Source: Zhengitettix transpicula (lineage: Eukaryota; Arthropoda; Insecta; Orthoptera; Tetrigidae). Taken from it: a DNA stretch of 64,000 bases. The DNA lies in contig CM073590.1 in assembly GCA_037074705.1 (NCBI GenBank), forward strand, positions 163,244,746 through 163,308,745, given 5' to 3'. Positions 60,540 to 64,000 of this stretch are shown here, one piece after another (positions within the stretch are counted from its first letter, which is position 1; each line of letters opens with the position of its first letter). Both the position numbers and the translations under genes were made by a program. The notes beneath the pieces are model-generated. The model saw only the letters and a program-made list of their open reading frames with translations, was not told the DNA's origin and made no database searches.

Positions 60540-60606
60540 AATAAATAAGTTGCCAAATAACAGACAAAAATAAGATCTAAATAAATACCACATAACGTTT
60601 CTGAAA
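60540..60606 (-). repeat. Fragment of the TATAAATACCACA hammerhead-like element
   Basis: The minus strand has TTTCAGAAACGTTATGTGG, then TATTTATTTAG and TTTTTGTCTG, matching the arm at 46985-47103 and the arms at 21340-21585. The hairpin and the CTGAAGA box are lost. Confidence 0.5.
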
Positions 60607-60868
60607 TCCTAACCAGAGCTTGTATGTATTGTAATAAAAAGAAATGGGGCGTCTTTAAATAAAAAGAAGATTGTTAAACAATTACACAAATTTATTAAAG
60701 TTTAAATACAATTATATTTTTTTGATCTCAGGGTCTTTATCTGGGTTTGATAAATGGGTGAATTTTATACAATCAATTACATTTAGCTTTTTAGGTAAAT
60801 TAATTCGTCTGTCCATCGACGAAATTAATTGCGGACGAAAATAAGACTAAAGATTGAATTTAAATTAA

Positions 60869-60940
60869 AGAACTAAACAATTAAAGAAGTAAATAATTAA
60901 CGAAGTGAATAATTAAAGAACGAAATAATTAAAGAACGAT
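60869..60940. repeat. Minisatellite, about 16-bp unit, four copies
   Basis: Imperfect repeats of AATAATTAAAGAACGA (variants with AAGT, AGTG and CGAA) follow each other from about 60869 to 60940. Confidence 0.8.
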
Positions 60941-63900
60941 CTGACATATCTTTTAAAAAGTGGTTTACAATCAATTTTAGAGTTTTCTACTTACGGCCGC
61001 CCACGATTTGGGGATATCACTGATTCTACTCATTAGAATTTCAACACACGGTAGTTGCCCTGGATCTCTGCTATCCTGGAACCTCGATCATCTCACCCTC
61101 AGCCAGTTTCCGGACGTAGGTCTCCTCAAAATCTCTCTATGCGAATATTTGTTCAGTTTGTGAAGCAAAACTTCTGCTTCCAAACTGCGATTTTATAAGT
61201 CTCTCCGTCAAAACTGGTTACTTGCATTTTATGTAAACGATTAGCTCGCCGTTGGACTTCCTAGATAGCCCTATTCATAATTCTGGATCCACAGACTTTT
61301 ACTGTTTCTATTTCTCTATGTGGACCGAACTACTATGTCCTAGTTCTCGACGTAGACTTTTTCTTTCGCGTCTTGCCGCTGACTGAAGATTGCTTTTGAA
61401 CTGTTCTATGTCCGCTGCTCAACTTTTTATACTGCAAATTTTCTGAATGGATACCTGCCCGCAACTGTGTCCGCCGTCCAACTAACTAACTTCGTCGTCT
61501 CGTGGATTTTGAGCGCGTACACTCTCTTAACTCCAACAATACCTTTTTTGTCTCGCCGCCTTGTTGCGGTGACCGCTTTATATCCAATAATAAGTCCTCT
61601 ACAATCCAACTTTATAATTATAATAATGAATTAATTACTAATTACTACAATATGCTATTTATTTATCTATTCGCTACCCAAGAAAAATTAGGAAATATTT
61701 TAAAAACAAATATTTGAATCATAATGAAGCAAAATAATACATACAAGTTAAATTTTTGGTCAGATAATACTTAAATTTAAGTAAAACCTTTTTATTACCC
61801 ATAGATTTACTTTTCTATCAGTGTGTTCGTTTTGTGTTTTATTAACTTTACAACTCATTGCTGGTTTCGAAACTTGGATTTCAGTGTCTCTGCCATTTAC
61901 CGAAATAATTAAGCAATAGAAAGTTTTCGTCATCTTTAGTATTATTAGCTTCGAGGATAACCGTGACGACTGCCAGATTTGTAAGTAATTTGGCATATCC
62001 TTTAAAATTTATTCTTCAGACTCTTTGTCGGTTTCTTTTAAATCCAGCTTTGCCGTAAGTGCTTCGGGAGGTTCATAAATTGCCCGATAACCCTTCAGCG
62101 ACGTAGATCCCTGTTAAAATTCTAAGCGATGCCGGTTTGCTTTCACAGCGTTTAAACGCACCGAATTTATTAGCGAATACGTTAAGAAATGTTAAGTATT
62201 TCTCCCGTTTTTTCTCCTGGAACTGTTTGATAATTACAAAAAAAAAAGTAATGACATTTGAGGACTTAATAATACCTGCGCTATCTTTCCATTCGAATGT
62301 TTAACATCTTACCTTGTTAGTTGCGTGCAAAAGTATATCTAGCTCACGGCGTTGAAATGAGGTCTATAAATCTAAAATGATTGTGTCGGGGCCCCATATT
62401 AGTGTGAATGGTGCATTTCCATTCATCGGCAGTAGTTCTTCCATATACGTACTTACTAATAGATGTTGGGTCTGTAGCTTGGCAGTGTTCTTGCAGTTGA
62501 TGGATGGAGCCAATACAACTGGCTGTATAATGGTGCCCACTTATCGCGTTGTGCAAGTGCAAAGTCTGGGCGTGTGTTGACCATCTGTATTTGGCAACGA
62601 GGCCGTTCGAGGATTAAGTTCTGGCTTCTATCGGGGGATTGACACCACGGCGCCAATCTCCTTAACTGCCCGCGCCTGCATGTCAACAGAGATTTAACTT
62701 TGATCCGGGATATTGTCGTATCGTCTTCAGGCTTCTTCGAAGACACCACATTCATGCTAATCTTACCTTATGTATGTGTCCTGGGCTAATCCAAATTTTT
62801 ATCGCTCGTGTAAGGAACCTGTCACTGTCAAATTGCTACCTATACGGTAATTCTGTATTACGTATGAAACACAACACTCTGGATATATAGTTTAATTTTA
62901 AATATTATCTGAATGTATATTTATAGCAAAGGTATTGGAAATATTTGGCAATTAGATGCTGTCAATTTAGCAATTAATGGTAGAAACACAGGCAATAGAC
63001 TATTAATGTTAATTAGTACACAAAAAATTTTACAAAATAAAAAAACTATATAAAATTACGCAAACTTTTACATACTTTCGACAAATACTAAATACTCTAT
63101 TACTTTGGAAAATATATAAAATGCTTAATGAATTTTGGTTGACTGTGATAATATTTTTATCGTTTTAATATAAGTGTTAAGAGATTACATATAGATTGGA
63201 AAGAATTATATTAAATTTTAAGTAAATAGTTCCGTTATTTTAACTTTTAGATTCAGCTCTATCCTGGCCATTTTATCTTTACTCCCGGATATACGTAACG
63301 CAGAACAGAACAACGCTTCCTTTACTACTGAATAGTAGTAAATTAAAAATAATTTAAAATATGAATGGATACTAGTAATGGAGCCGTTCTCCAAGAATAA
63401 AGGGAATCAGATTAACGAGTCCGTCACAAGTGTTTTGTAAGACCATTGTACGAGGTCGAGTGGGTTGGAGCCGAGGCAGAGGTATACCACAAACCGAATC
63501 AACTCGAAACCACAATGGAAAAATGGTTTTGAATTTTTAGTCCACACAGGTGAACTGGCCGATTGGTTGATCTGGGAGCGAGTAGAGCTGTCGGCGATAG
63601 ATTCGTGTAGACACATCACGCGCCAGACCGGTCTCTGCTTCCGTCGAGAAGCCAGACACAGAAAAACAGCGGCAATACTGGACACACTGCCTCTCGGGAC
63701 TCGCGACGATCTTCATTTAGATAGTCCGCACCTCAAGGTGAAGCCAAATCATTACTTGCCACGGGTTAAACCGACATTATGCACGGGCGAAGAAAATCCT
63801 GATCTGCAAAGTGCTTAAGCATCTCTAATGAAAGGCGGGAAAAGTAAAACCAACAGTTGTATTAAGTTAACGGGATAACTAACGGTTTAAGTCTTAAGAA

Positions 63901-64000
63901 TATGAACAATAATAGGCTTATTCTTGACATTACTCTTCAGAGTCATTGCATTAATTTGGTTACGTGGACAATGAGCCTGTTCAAATCTATACAGGATAAA
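60941..64000. other. Sequence without a recognised gene
   Basis: A pyrimidine-rich section at 60990-61600 contains many short stops; an LTR origin is possible but no ends were found. At 62390-62760 there is a more balanced block around GTCGGGGCCCCATATTAG, and at 63465-63818 a 117-codon plus-strand frame, open also on the minus strand, with no recognisable domain or defensible splice boundary. None of these can be called genes. Confidence 0.4.

Larger units (their letters stand above)
57259..60568. other. AT-rich sequence with TA microsatellites, no gene recognised
   Basis: The 123-codon frame at 57194-57565 has no domain beyond the motif noted above. TA tracts at 57920-57968 and 59876-59980 are listed separately; another short one is at 58194-58211. 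No exon can be defended. Confidence 0.45.

Noticed and set aside
62380..62420. GGGGCCCCATATTAGTGTGAA as an LTR or primer-binding junction
   Set aside because: I could not find LTR ends, a matching second copy or gag/pol sequence, so the resemblance is not supportable.
63465..63818. 117-codon plus-strand frame near the window end
   Set aside because: Balanced composition, but the minus strand is open too, and there is no recognisable domain or consistent splice boundary. Left as unassigned sequence.

Overview
This is AT-rich animal genomic DNA, almost certainly from an insect. It shows no bacterial gene organisation, long TA/CA microsatellites, a decayed mariner transposase, Penelope-like element (PLE) remnants, LINE and MADF/Harbinger-type debris, and many copies of short interspersed retroposons. 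I think a large, repeat-rich (possibly polyneopteran) genome is likely, but that is inference only. No tRNA or rRNA gene, CRISPR array or complete protein-coding gene is visible. The window reads as intergenic DNA or a very long intron. The only plausible host coding exon is at about 29.0-29.24 kb (+); it would encode a short hydrophobic, signal-peptide-like N-terminus followed by a splice donor.

Layout. 0-3.4 kb is unique AT-rich sequence. 3.5-4.75 kb is a PLE neighbourhood: a hammerhead-like motif, a GIY-YIG endonuclease remnant on the minus strand, and a 360-bp inverted-repeat element carrying a CTGATGA/GAAAC hairpin in each arm. Further short elements with the same type of motif lie near 6.6, 19.5-20.0, 21.3-21.6, 30.6-30.85, 32.3, 44.0, 47.0, 50.2 and 60.6 kb, and a second PLE GIY-YIG fragment lies at 45.3 kb (+). 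The recurring arrangement of inverted arms, a CTGA(T/A)GA box, a short hairpin, GAAAC and a self-complementary ACGT suggests non-autonomous, PLE-derived units that carry (often degenerate) hammerhead ribozymes.

The most abundant repeat is a retroposon family (family A, about 510-535 bp at full length) with eleven recognisable copies at 7.3, 14.3, 18.5, 32.6, 44.1, 47.6, 48.2, 51.7, 51.9, 53.7 and 55 kb. At least three are flanked by target-site duplications of 9, 10 and 15 bp, most are 5'-truncated, and there are two 3'-end types (A-rich, or CTTCTT/ATA-like). Two near-full-length copies stand head to head around a 44-bp tandem duplication and form a palindrome of about 1.1 kb (47.6-48.77 kb).

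Other mobile-element remains are a DDE transposase scrap at 10.44 kb, a LINE C-terminal fragment at 16.4 kb, a tRNA-headed SINE at 19.2 kb, a mariner at 25.1-26.05 kb, a MADF-domain fragment with clustered CAACATGTTG palindromes at 39.1-40.0 kb, and a faint reverse-transcriptase motif at 57.2 kb. Remaining stretches are low-copy AT-rich sequence with a few more GC/CpG-rich blocks (8.0-8.3, 35.6-36.0, 44.7-44.95, 50.8-51.0 and 52.8-53.2 kb) that could be regulatory, although nothing in the sequence proves it.
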